Assembly: GCF_900107795.1 (NCBI RefSeq)
Contig: NZ_FNRL01000002.1
Coordinates: 248,001-312,000, forward strand
Reading direction: 5' to 3'
DNA length: 64,000 nt
Origin: Chitinophaga terrae (ex Kim and Jung 2007)
GTDB taxonomy: Bacteria; Bacteroidota; Bacteroidia; Chitinophagales; Chitinophagaceae
Positions 8,648 to 16,483 of this stretch are shown one piece after another (within the stretch, counting starts at the first letter, position 1; every line of letters starts with the position of its first letter). The notes beneath the pieces were generated by a model. It was not told the origin of the DNA. It saw nothing but the letters and a program-made list of their open reading frames with translations, and did no database searches. The translations under genes were made by a program, and so were the position numbers.

Positions 8648-9783
8648 AGCAACTGTACCTGGTTTTGTAAAACTTCTTCATACAATGCCTCATACTTAGG
8701 TATGATATTGTCGATATGGAAACGTTGCGCCTGCTCCCATGCACCTTGTCTTACTTTTTCAAGCAAAGCTTCATCTTTCAGCAATTTCAGTGCATTGGCA
8801 GCCATGTTTTCAACATCTCCCACATTGCTCATATAACCAGTCTGGCCGGGAATATTGATCTCCGGTAACCCGCCGGCATTGGAAGAGATAACAGGCACTC
8901 TTGCCGCCATTGCTTCCAGTGCAGCCAGTCCAAAGCTCTCGTAATCAGATGGTAAGAGGAAAAGGTCGCTGATCGACATCACATCTTCCAGTTGTTCCTG
9001 TTTACCAACAAACCTTACATCTTCACAAATACCTAATTCCCTGCACAGGCACTCGATCGACGGCCGGTCCGGACCATCGCCCACCAGCAGCAATTTTGCC
9101 GGGATCTCTTTACGTACCAATGCGAAAACCTTTACTACATCGGGTACCCGTTTAACTTTACGGAAGTTGGAAACGTGCAATAGTATTTTCTCGCCGTTCG
9201 GCGCAATTGCCTGCCTGAAATGAGGCAGCTCGCGACGGCTGAAACGTTGGGTATCCACAAAGTTGTAGATCACTGCTATATCTTTTTCAATAGGGAAAGA
9301 TTTATACGTCTCGTCCCTGAGGTTTTCTGATACCGCTGTAATAGCATCAGATTCGTTGATGGAAAAGGTCACCACCGGTTCATATGTCTTGTCTTTTCCT
9401 ACCAGTGTAATATCGGTACCGTGCAGTGTTGTAATGAACGGAACTGTTCTGCCATGTTTCTTTACGATCTGTTTTGCCATATAGGCTGTAGAAGCGTGAG
9501 GGATGGCGTAGTGAACATGAAGGAGGTCCAGTTTCTGGTTAATGATCACATCTACCATTGTGCTGCTCAGGGCAGATTCATAAGGCGGGAAATCGAATAA
9601 CGGGTATGTCGGAACCTGAACTTCGTGGTAATATATGTTTGCGTGGAACGCATTGAGCCTCACCGGCTGCTGATAAGTGATAAAATGAACCATATGGCCT
9701 TTATCTGCCAGAGCTTTACCCAGCTCTGTGGCCAATACCCCACTACCTCCGTAAGTCGGGTAACATACTATTCCTATGCGCAT
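8644..9783 (-). CDS. bshA: N-acetyl-alpha-D-glucosaminyl L-malate synthase BshA
   Basis: 379 residues. BshA is a GT4 glycosyltransferase that joins GlcNAc from UDP-GlcNAc to L-malate, the first step of bacillithiol synthesis in the cytosol. The N-terminus MRIGIVCYPTYGGSGVLA is the family signature, followed by HVHYAIPHA, TTLHGTDITLVG, the HVSNFRKVKR segment and the GT4 'YESFGLAALEAMA' donor-binding motif. I chose ATG 9783 over an upstream in-frame TTG (9807) because the -7 element sits at 9805-9812. It is convergent with the second EnvC-like gene with a 4-bp stop overlap. bshB and bshC are not in the window. Confidence 0.95.
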   Translation of the reverse strand: MRIGIVCYPTYGGSGVLATELGKALADKGHMVHFITYQQPVRLNAFHANIYYHEVQVPTYPLFDFPPYESALSSTMVDVIINQKLDLLHVHYAIPHASTAYMAKQIVKKHGRTVPFITTLHGTDITLVGKDKTYEPVVTFSINESDAITAVSENLRDETYKSFPIEKDIAVIYNFVDTQRFSRRELPHFRQAIAPNGEKILLHVSNFRKVKRVPDVVKVFALVRKEIPAKLLLVGDGPDRPSIECLCRELGICEDVRFVGKQEQLEDVMSISDLFLLPSDYESFGLAALEAMAARVPVISSNAGGLPEINIPGQTGYMSNVGDVENMAANALKLLKDEALLEKVRQGAWEQAQRFHIDNIIPKYEALYEEVLQNQVQLL

Positions 9784-9804
9784 GAGTATCTTTTTAGCAT
9801 TCTG

Positions 9805-9812
9805 CAAAGGTA
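9805..9812 (-). promoter_or_regulatory. -7 element (TACCTTTG, minus strand) for bshA
   Basis: Perfect TAnnTTTG on the minus strand, 21 bases before the bshA ATG. It supports the ATG at 9783 as the start. Confidence 0.6.
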
Positions 9813-10005
9813 CATAAAAGCAAATTGGATATTAACTCCCCGTTTCCCCAGCTCCGTCATCAGTCTGTTAATTTTACATCATTTTTAATGAAAAAGCTAC
9901 CCGTATAACAACGGATTTTGAAGAGAAGTTGAAGTTTTTTGAAGCCTTTTAATCCCTATTTTTTGATTAGTTTTAATGATTTATTAACCTGTGTTAGCGA
10001 AACGT

Positions 10006-11379
10006 ATGAAGAAGTACCTGATGCCAGTTTTATGTGCCTGCGCTATGCCGATTTTAGCAATGGGGCGAAATGGCGACTCACTCACCATCAGAAAGATAGC
10101 CGATGAAGTTTTAACTCATAGCACGGCTTATGAAAACCTGAGAGTATTGACAAAGCAAATCGGAGGCAGGCTGGCCGGCTCTCCCCAGATGGTTAAGGCC
10201 GAACAATGGGGCGTGGAAGCTTTTAAAGCCGCAGGCGCCGATACCGTTTATTTACAGGAATGCATGGTGCCTCACTGGGTAAGAGGTGAAAAGGAAGAAG
10301 CGAGGATCATTTCCAAACGCCGTGATTTTATTCCCCCTTTGAACATACTTGCCTTAGGTAACTCCGTGGCTACCAGCCCCGAAGGAGTGACGGCGCCGGT
10401 AATTGAGATCGGTTCCTTTGATGAACTGGAAGCAAAGAAAGACCAGGTGAAAGGAAAAATAGTTTTCTACAACTATCATTTCAACCCGCGATTTATTAAG
10501 ACCTTCCATGCTTACGGGGATGCGGTAAAATACCGCTCAAATGGCCCCAGCAGGGCTGCAAAATACGGAGCTGTGGCAGTGATCGTTCGTTCCATGTCGC
10601 ATGGCGCCAATAACTTCCCGCATACAGGAGGTACGCATTATGATACGGCCTACGCCAAAATACCTGCTGTAGCTATAGGACTGGAAGATGCCGATATGCT
10701 GAGTGCAAGATTAAAAGACGATCCTTCTGCCAATATCTTCCTCAAAACAAATTGCCAGATGTTACAGGATACTATCGGGCATAACGTAATTGCAGAAATA
10801 AAGGGAAGTCAGCATCCCGACCAATACATCACGGTTGGCGGGCACCTGGATTCGTGGGATATCTGTGAAGGCGCGCAGGACGACGGCGCCGGTTGCGTGC
10901 AAACCATAGAAGTGCTGAGGGCGTATAAAGCAGCGGGGATTAAACCATCCAGGACTATCCGTTTTGTGTTGTTTGCCAATGAAGAGAATGGAGCCCGCGG
11001 AGGCAGCAAATATGCGGAAGTGGCAAAGGCAAAGAATGAAACGCATATCCTGGCGCTGGAAAGTGATGCCGGCGGGTTTACGCCCAGAGGTTTTGCCTCT
11101 TCCATGAGTGCAGAGAAAAAGGCGGTGATACAAAAATGGCGTCCGTTGCTGGAGCCGTATGGAGTATATGATTTCAGTGAAGATGGCGGCGGTACCGACA
11201 TTGGTCCACTGCATAGACTGCTTGATACGCCGATGGCTGAACTAATTCCTGATTCCCAGCGTTATTTTGATGTTCACCACGCTGCCAATGATGTGTTCGA
11301 AGGCGTAAACAAACGCGAATTGGAATTAGGTGCGGTAGGTATGGCAGGATTCATTTATCTTGTAGATAAATACTTTTAA
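10006..11379 (+). CDS. M28 family zinc metallopeptidase (exported)
   Basis: 457 residues from ATG 10006, which is preferred over an in-frame GTG at 9991 because it gives a cleaner signal peptide (MKKYLMPVLCACAMPILAMG). The domain order is signal, N-terminal helical part, a PA-like insert (about residues 120-245) and the M28 catalytic domain (about 255-457). All co-catalytic zinc ligands are visible: GGHLDSWD, QDDGAG, ANEENG with the catalytic Glu, ESDAGG and DVHHAANDVF. It resembles carboxypeptidase Q/aminopeptidase-like M28 enzymes and would release amino acids from peptides in the periplasm or outside. The exact specificity cannot be read from sequence. Confidence 0.93.
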   Translation: MKKYLMPVLCACAMPILAMGRNGDSLTIRKIADEVLTHSTAYENLRVLTKQIGGRLAGSPQMVKAEQWGVEAFKAAGADTVYLQECMVPHWVRGEKEEARIISKRRDFIPPLNILALGNSVATSPEGVTAPVIEIGSFDELEAKKDQVKGKIVFYNYHFNPRFIKTFHAYGDAVKYRSNGPSRAAKYGAVAVIVRSMSHGANNFPHTGGTHYDTAYAKIPAVAIGLEDADMLSARLKDDPSANIFLKTNCQMLQDTIGHNVIAEIKGSQHPDQYITVGGHLDSWDICEGAQDDGAGCVQTIEVLRAYKAAGIKPSRTIRFVLFANEENGARGGSKYAEVAKAKNETHILALESDAGGFTPRGFASSMSAEKKAVIQKWRPLLEPYGVYDFSEDGGGTDIGPLHRLLDTPMAELIPDSQRYFDVHHAANDVFEGVNKRELELGAVGMAGFIYLVDKYF

Positions 11380-11401
11380 TCCTGGTAAATAAAAACAATC
11401 T

Positions 11402-11794
11402 ATGGGCCGATTTCTATTTATTGTAATCCTTGTTATTGTAGTATTACTCGGCGGAGGGTTCTTCTACAAGTTCTATTTCGTATTCGGTAAAGGCGTAAAA
11501 GCCGGGGAGCTCAACTACTTTGTACAGAAAGGATACATTTTTAAAACCTATGAAGGAAAGCTGATCCAGTCAGGTTATCGCGGAAAAGTGGCTGGTACCA
11601 TACAGTCTAACGAGTTCGAGTTTTCAGTGACCGATGAACGGGTGGCCCAGCGCCTGATGAATGCCAGCGGAAAAGCGGTAGAACTTCACTATAAGGAATA
11701 CCTGGGGGCTATACCCTGGAGAGGTTTCAGCCCATTTATTGTAGACAGTATTATTTCTATCAGAGATGCCAATACGGGAGCGCAGATCCCGTGA
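11402..11794 (+). CDS. Small membrane-anchored protein of unknown function
   Basis: 130 residues. One N-terminal membrane segment (about residues 4-22), then a small soluble domain with 'GVKAGELNYFVQKGYIFKTYEGKL' as its best conserved-looking stretch and a 'VELHYKEYLGAIPWRG' segment. It resembles a family of about 130-residue Bacteroidota proteins often mislabelled as 6-phosphogluconate dehydrogenase; there is no dinucleotide-binding or catalytic motif here to support such a name. It follows the M28 peptidase by 22 bp and is probably co-transcribed with it. It ends 1 bp before the stop of the convergent methyltransferase gene. Confidence 0.75.
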   Translation: MGRFLFIVILVIVVLLGGGFFYKFYFVFGKGVKAGELNYFVQKGYIFKTYEGKLIQSGYRGKVAGTIQSNEFEFSVTDERVAQRLMNASGKAVELHYKEYLGAIPWRGFSPFIVDSIISIRDANTGAQIP

Positions 11795-11795
11795 T

Positions 11796-12512
11796 CTATT
11801 CTCTCCCAGCGTATAAAAGGAAAATCGCCGGTCTCTTATGAAGGTCCGGCGATTGTTTTTTCCAATCCCGGATACTTTTTGTTTTGATGAATTCAGTAGG
11901 TCCTGTAATGTCAACGGCTATGCAAAGCTGCGTATATTCCTTACAGTTATCTAGTATATCTTTCAGCAGTTGATTGTTACGATAGGGAGCTTCAATAAAG
12001 AGTTGCGTTTGCCTTTTTCTTTCAGAATCATGTTCCAGTTCCTTCAGCATTTTCACTCTTTCAGGCGCTTTAACCGGCAGGTAGCCAACAAACTGGAAAT
12101 TCTGTCCATTCATGCCGCTGGCCATTAATGCGAGCAGGATAGAGCTGGGCCCTACCATCGGGATAACAGGCGCATTGATACTATGCGCAGCTTTTACAAC
12201 AAGGTTGCCTGGGTCGGCAATGGCCGGTACGCCGGCTTCGCTCATCACCCCGATGTCTTTTCCTTCTGTGAGAAGTTTTTTTGCCAGGGCGATGTCGGGC
12301 GCCTGGTGCTCGTTCATGGGAACAAGCAGGAGATTGTCTATATTGATCTGCTTGTCCAGCGCTTTCAGGTACCTGCGGGCAGTTCTTTCGTTCTCTACAA
12401 AGAATACCGTCAGTTGCTGCGCGATGGCAGTTACATAAGCGGGGATGGCAAATAATGTATCCGGGCTTAAAACGGTAGGAATTAAATATACGCTTCCGGT
12501 CTCCTTGCTCAT
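11796..12512 (-). CDS. RsmI-like SAM-dependent methyltransferase (tetrapyrrole methylase fold)
   Basis: 238 residues of the RsmI/TP-methylase superfamily. RsmI itself 2'-O-methylates C1402 of 16S rRNA, but this shorter form is a Bacteroidota paralogue whose target I cannot assign. Visible motifs are 'FFVENERTARRYLK', the glycine/aspartate motif 'GVMSEAGVPAIADPG' (about residues 89-103, the typical DAGxPxISDPG position), 'VIPMVGPSSILLALMASG' and 'FIEAPYR'. The start codon shares one base with the stop of the upstream EI24 gene (TAATG), so translation is coupled. Its 3' end contains the intrinsic terminator of the opposing transcript. Confidence 0.88.
   Translation of the reverse strand: MSKETGSVYLIPTVLSPDTLFAIPAYVTAIAQQLTVFFVENERTARRYLKALDKQINIDNLLLVPMNEHQAPDIALAKKLLTEGKDIGVMSEAGVPAIADPGNLVVKAAHSINAPVIPMVGPSSILLALMASGMNGQNFQFVGYLPVKAPERVKMLKELEHDSERKRQTQLFIEAPYRNNQLLKDILDNCKEYTQLCIAVDITGPTEFIKTKSIRDWKKQSPDLHKRPAIFLLYAGRE
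11823..11862 (+). terminator. Terminator for the M28/small-protein unit, inside the opposing CDS
   Basis: A perfect 9-bp GC-rich stem (11823-11831 with 11846-11854, arms AATCGCCGG/CCGGCGATT) is followed by GTTTTTT on the plus strand. It lies within the last 20 codons of the convergent RsmI-like gene. Confidence 0.85.
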
Positions 12513-13276
12513 TATCGCAATCTTTTATCCTGTAAATCGATAGTAGCAGCTATTACCGCGTAAGAGGGAGCCAGCATCCAGCCTATAACGGGGAGCAACA
12601 TGAAAATATAGAACACCATTCCATTGCCAAGAGCCATACCCCTGTGCTGCCGGATGAAGCTGATGCTTTGCGACATATTCAGCCGGTGTCTTTCGCAGCT
12701 GTAATCCATCATCGCGAACCCATAGAAATATGATTCAATAAAGAAACCGATCATCGGCGTAAGCCATCCAACAACCGGGATAAACGATACCAGCAGCAAG
12801 GCCAGTATTGCGCCGGTCTGGTAAACGATATTCCTGCACGACATTTTAATGCCACGCATAATATCCTGGCCCAGTTGCGACCAGCTGAATGGAAATTCTT
12901 TATGTTCAAGTATCGCTTCTGTTTTTTCGGACAGGTAAGAAAAAACAGGCGATGCGACTATGAGAAACAAATATTTGAAATAGGAGAAATACCAGTAAAC
13001 AAATATCACCTGCACAGAAAAGCCTACCAGGATAAAAAGAAAACTTACCCAGCTGCTTTCCAGGTCCTGCACCCAGTCGGTAATATGTAAAAGCCTGGTC
13101 AGCCACTCCACAAAAGCGCCGGAATAACCCCAAACGAAATAAAAGCCCAGTATAAACAGTATGCAGTAAATTATGCCGGGGATGAGTATCCATTTCCATA
13201 ATTTATGCTTCATAATGAATTGATGGGCCTTCCCGTATGACTGAATAGCCGACAGTACTTCTCTGAATGAAAACAA
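12512..13276 (-). CDS. EI24/CysZ-like integral membrane protein
   Basis: 254 residues with about four to six hydrophobic segments (roughly residues 27-50, 75-105, 150-175, 210-245). The pattern matches the EI24 domain family (etoposide-induced 2.4, related to bacterial sulfate channel CysZ), including 'FPFSWSQLGQDIMRGIKMSCRN' and 'GWLTPMIGFFIESYFYGFAMMDYSCERHR', the latter being the most diagnostic part. CysZ transports sulfate in proteobacteria, but there is no cys gene nearby, so sulfate transport is not claimed here. It is the upstream gene of a two-gene operon with the RsmI-like methyltransferase (one-base overlap). Confidence 0.85.
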   Translation of the reverse strand: MFSFREVLSAIQSYGKAHQFIMKHKLWKWILIPGIIYCILFILGFYFVWGYSGAFVEWLTRLLHITDWVQDLESSWVSFLFILVGFSVQVIFVYWYFSYFKYLFLIVASPVFSYLSEKTEAILEHKEFPFSWSQLGQDIMRGIKMSCRNIVYQTGAILALLLVSFIPVVGWLTPMIGFFIESYFYGFAMMDYSCERHRLNMSQSISFIRQHRGMALGNGMVFYIFMLLPVIGWMLAPSYAVIAATIDLQDKRLR

Positions 13277-13416
13277 CGCCTCTACGATTTTAGTGTGACG
13301 GAATTAATTTTGTTCACGGTTAAAGAAGTTGCAAACTAAGGAAAGTATTACGAAATACGAATAAAGAATACAGATTTTACTGTATTCTTTCCTACTAAAC
13401 CCCTATGTTGTATGAG

Positions 13417-14433
13417 CTAGAACCTGGGGCAAAGTGTTTTATACTTGTTGTTCTCGTTCTTGGTGCGGATGTAAATAACAGAGATCTCCACACCTCCGCG
13501 GTAGTTGGATGCAGGTTTTAAAGTAGATACGTTGGTATCGTAAGTCAGGCCGATCTGGAATCCTTTAATTTCCAGTCCCACATACGGAATAACCGCATCT
13601 TTCAACCGGTACCAGCTGCCCAGGTAAAAAGTGGTAGGGTTATCGTCCATATCGTTCAGCATAAATCCGTAAGCTCCGCCGAATGTGAATTCGCTGGCCG
13701 TGCTTTGCTTCATGTACAGAACACTTCCGTGAAACCTGTCGCCACGCCCGTTTACAGGAACAGAGCCGCCGCCATGAACAGTCCAGCGATAGCTTAATCG
13801 ATTCTGTGTCAGGTTCATGAACGACTCGGTAGGCTGGGTAATATGGTAATAGGAGGCGCCCAGGTAAATGTTCGACGATTCTCCTATTAACCCGTTATAC
13901 AGGATGCCGATATTAGGATCGAAGTACGAGATCTTCGGGTTTACCAATGTTTCGTTACTGGGAATGGCCGGATTATAGCCATTGTTATCTATCTGGTTTT
14001 CAAACTGCAACTTGGTATTGTCTATTCTCTTCTGTACAAAAGTACCCTGTAACCCGATGGCCAGCGTATGATTGCCTTCAGGGTCAAGTCCTTTGTGGTA
14101 CGCAGTGCTGGCAGAAAGGTAGGTAGAAGTTAACGCTCCGCCTCCTGTTCTGTCGTACATCGCCATCAATCCTACTCCCCAGATATCCGTATACGAGATC
14201 ACGTTTTTCAGGATACCAAAATCCACAGCCATTGTTCCGGTTACAAAAGGAGAAGATATGCTACGCCATTGAGAACGATAGTTGCCCGATATGCGGTAAT
14301 CGCCGGAAAATAAACCTGTAAAAGCTGGGTTAAGGGTGAGCGGTGAAGCAAAAAACTGGGAAAAGTGCGGATCCTGGGCCCGCAAAGGATTAAAATAAAG
14401 TAATATGGTCAAGAATAGTAAAGCTCTTTTCAT
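13417..14433 (-). CDS. PorP/SprF family type IX secretion membrane protein
   Basis: 338 residues with a signal peptide (1-19, ending LRAQ) and the hallmark 'DPHFSQFFASPLTLNPAFTG' right after it, followed by 'YRSQWRSI'. The remainder is an outer membrane beta-barrel with amphipathic strands. PorP/SprF proteins work in T9SS or gliding, and many Bacteroidota carry several paralogues paired with a large adhesin-like partner. Here it stands alone, with 140 bp of non-coding sequence on its 3' side and the upp terminator on its 5' side, so it is likely an orphan paralogue rather than the core porP of the porPKLMN operon. Confidence 0.9.
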   Translation of the reverse strand: MKRALLFLTILLYFNPLRAQDPHFSQFFASPLTLNPAFTGLFSGDYRISGNYRSQWRSISSPFVTGTMAVDFGILKNVISYTDIWGVGLMAMYDRTGGGALTSTYLSASTAYHKGLDPEGNHTLAIGLQGTFVQKRIDNTKLQFENQIDNNGYNPAIPSNETLVNPKISYFDPNIGILYNGLIGESSNIYLGASYYHITQPTESFMNLTQNRLSYRWTVHGGGSVPVNGRGDRFHGSVLYMKQSTASEFTFGGAYGFMLNDMDDNPTTFYLGSWYRLKDAVIPYVGLEIKGFQIGLTYDTNVSTLKPASNYRGGVEISVIYIRTKNENNKYKTLCPRF

Positions 14434-14533
14434 AGTGTTCTAGCTTAAAAAAAGCATCATAGGTATATGCTGGTGAAGGTACGTTAATTAAATCATATCT
14501 CAAATAAAAATCATGTATTGTATCATCTATGCA

Positions 14534-14583
14534 ATAAAAAACGGATAGCAATTTCGTATCAAAAGATACGGAATCACTATCCG
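14534..14583 (-). terminator. Intrinsic terminator after upp
   Basis: A long stem-loop (about 14542-14560 with 14565-14583, two internal mismatches, loop AAAA) reads on the minus strand into TTTTTTATT. It closes the upp transcript. Confidence 0.85.
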
Positions 14584-14600
14584 AAAACGTTATTTTTTTA

Positions 14601-15254
14601 TTATTGTTGTAATTTATTTCCAAAAGCCAGGTCTCCGGCATCTCCAAGGCCCGGAACAATGTACCCCTTCGCAGTCAGTTCATCATCAATATCACCGGCC
14701 CAGATGGTAATAGGAGACTTAGTATTCCTAAGTACATATTCAATCCCTACGGTGCAGGCAATGGCCACTACCAGGTGAATATGGCTGGGCTTGCCAATTT
14801 CTTCCAGGTGCTCAATGGTTTTAACCAGTGATGCGCCGGTTGCCAGCATCGGATCAGAAAGTATAAGTACTTGTCCGTCAATCGAAGGAGTGCTTACATA
14901 TTCGAGGCTGATGTCGAACGAGCCGTCATGATTATGTTTGCGGTAGGCGGAAATAAAAGCATGGTCAGCTTTATCGAAATAGTGCAACACGCCCTGGTGC
15001 AGCGCCAGGCCGGCCCGTAAAATAGTAGCCAGTACAGGCTGCGATTTCAGAACCCGGCAGGTAGCGATACCCAGCGGGGTAGTTACCTCCTTATCTTCGT
15101 AATCCAATGTTTTGCTGATCTCGTACGCAGCCACTTCACCAACCCTTTCCATATTGCGCCGGAAACGCATACGATCCTGCTGTACGTCAATACTTCTTAT
15201 TTCACTTAACCATTCTCCAACCAATGAATTGGTTTCACTGAGATTAATAATCAT
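14601..15254 (-). CDS. upp: Uracil phosphoribosyltransferase
   Basis: 217 residues. It converts uracil and PRPP to UMP in pyrimidine salvage. The PRPP-binding loop is at about residues 130-142 (LILSDPMLATGAS), the 'TILRAGLALHQGV' flexible loop is at about residues 78-90, and the C-terminal uracil-binding 'GYIVPGLGDAGDLAFG' is intact. Divergent from anmK with 105 bp between start codons. The start ATG is the only good one and is not preceded by a clear TAnnTTTG; a shortened TATTTTG is present about 30 bp upstream. Confidence 0.97.
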   Translation of the reverse strand: MIINLSETNSLVGEWLSEIRSIDVQQDRMRFRRNMERVGEVAAYEISKTLDYEDKEVTTPLGIATCRVLKSQPVLATILRAGLALHQGVLHYFDKADHAFISAYRKHNHDGSFDISLEYVSTPSIDGQVLILSDPMLATGASLVKTIEHLEEIGKPSHIHLVVAIACTVGIEYVLRNTKSPITIWAGDIDDELTAKGYIVPGLGDAGDLAFGNKLQQ

Positions 15255-15333
15255 GAGCGATTTATTTGGGTCGCAAAATACCGAAAAATTTATGGAATTG
15301 GGCCGCCGGCTGGCAGCTTAAAAGTTAATAATT

Positions 15334-15341
15334 TACCTTTG
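15334..15341 (+). promoter_or_regulatory. -7 element (TACCTTTG) for anmK
   Basis: Perfect TAnnTTTG, 18 bases before the ATG at 15360. It overlaps the alternative in-frame TTG start (15339), which argues for the ATG. Confidence 0.6.
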
Positions 15342-15359
15342 CTCAAATTTTTTAAGCAG

Positions 15360-16445
15360 ATGGTTTATAATGTGATCGGCACTATGTCGGGCAGTTCATT
15401 GGATGGATTGGATATAGTATTTGCAGTTCTTACTGAAATAAGAGGGCAGTGGACCTACGAGATCAAGGCAGCGGAAAGCATTCCCTACGAACCTGCCCTG
15501 AAGGCTCAACTGGCAGATGCAGTTAACCTGCCGGCCAGGGATTACCTGCTGCTGCATACAGCTTATGGCCATTATACAGGCCAGCAGATACTCGCTTTTA
15601 TCGAACGTCATCAACTGGATCATAAAGTACATTTTATTGCCTCTCACGGCCATACAACTTTTCATATCCCTTCCCAAAAAATGACGGCGCAACTCGGAGA
15701 TGGAGCCGCTATCACAGCGGTTACCGGCTTGCCGGTGATCACCGATCTCAGGTCTGTGGATGTAGCCCTCGGCGGACAGGGGGCGCCACTGGTGCCAATA
15801 GGCGAAAAATTCCTGCTTGCAGGACATCAATTTTACCTGAACCTGGGCGGAATCGCGAATATCTCTGCAGTAGGCAACGATTATATTGCGTTTGATGTGT
15901 GCCCTGCCAACAGGGTGTTAGACAGCCTGGCAGCAGGCCTGAACCGCCCATACGATGACGGGGGCGCACTGGCAGCGGGGGGAACAATAGATAACGCATT
16001 GCTGGAACAGTTGAATAACCTGCCATATTATTCAGCTCCTTCTCCTAAATCATTAGCCAACGATTTCGGTACTGATATCGTACTGCCGCTGATCAATGAA
16101 CTGAAAATTTCTGTTCAGGGCAAGTTAAGGACCTATACGGAACATATTGCCCGGCAAATTGCCAATGCAGCCGGCGCTTTGAAAGGAGAGAATACCGAAA
16201 CTTCCAGCATGCTGGTAACAGGTGGAGGAGCTTTTAATACCTTCCTGGTAACCAGGTTGAAAGAACTGCTGACGCCATTGAACATTACGGTAGAAGTACC
16301 GGATGCGCAGCTGATTAAATTTAAAGAGGCGCTTATTATGGCGTTCATAGGTACTTTGCGCTGGAGACAGGAAGAAAATGTAATGGACTCTGTTACAGGA
16401 GCTTCTGCCAGCTCTGTTAACGGGGCTCTTTGGATAAGCAAATAA
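15360..16445 (+). CDS. anmK: Anhydro-N-acetylmuramic acid kinase
   Basis: 361 residues from ATG 15360. AnmK phosphorylates and opens 1,6-anhydro-MurNAc to MurNAc-6-phosphate, recycling peptidoglycan turnover products in the cytosol. The N-terminal nucleotide loop 'VIGTMSGSSLDGLDIVF' is diagnostic, with 'ASHGHTTFH', 'TDLRSVDVALGGQGAPLVPIGEKFL', 'LNLGGIANIS', 'FDVCPANRVLD' and 'VTGGGAFNTFL' in order. The longer form from TTG 15339 would put the start inside the -7 element and is not favoured. It ends at a perfect hairpin shared with the convergent ade gene. In E. coli the MurNAc-6-P formed is then cut by MurQ, which is not seen here. Confidence 0.95.
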   Translation: MVYNVIGTMSGSSLDGLDIVFAVLTEIRGQWTYEIKAAESIPYEPALKAQLADAVNLPARDYLLLHTAYGHYTGQQILAFIERHQLDHKVHFIASHGHTTFHIPSQKMTAQLGDGAAITAVTGLPVITDLRSVDVALGGQGAPLVPIGEKFLLAGHQFYLNLGGIANISAVGNDYIAFDVCPANRVLDSLAAGLNRPYDDGGALAAGGTIDNALLEQLNNLPYYSAPSPKSLANDFGTDIVLPLINELKISVQGKLRTYTEHIARQIANAAGALKGENTETSSMLVTGGGAFNTFLVTRLKELLTPLNITVEVPDAQLIKFKEALIMAFIGTLRWRQEENVMDSVTGASASSVNGALWISK

Positions 16446-16451
16446 AATCAC

Positions 16452-16483
16452 ATTACTGTGATCACGCAGGTGATCACAGTAAT
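16452..16483. terminator. Perfect palindromic hairpin between anmK and ade
   Basis: A 14-bp perfect stem (16452-16465 with 16470-16483) and a GCAG loop. It covers the ade stop codon (16474-16476). T-tracts are short on both sides, so it may be a weak bidirectional terminator or an mRNA 3'-end stabiliser. Confidence 0.65.

Noticed and set aside
11402..11794. Calling the small anchored protein a 6-phosphogluconate dehydrogenase
   Set aside because: At 130 residues with a membrane anchor and no dinucleotide-binding motif it cannot be that enzyme; the name seems a propagated error.
15253..15321. A 22-codon plus-strand ORF (MSDLFGSQNTEKF...) between upp and anmK
   Set aside because: Its ATG overlaps the upp start codon on the other strand (CATG), it has no -7 element before it, and it is too short to support without conservation data.
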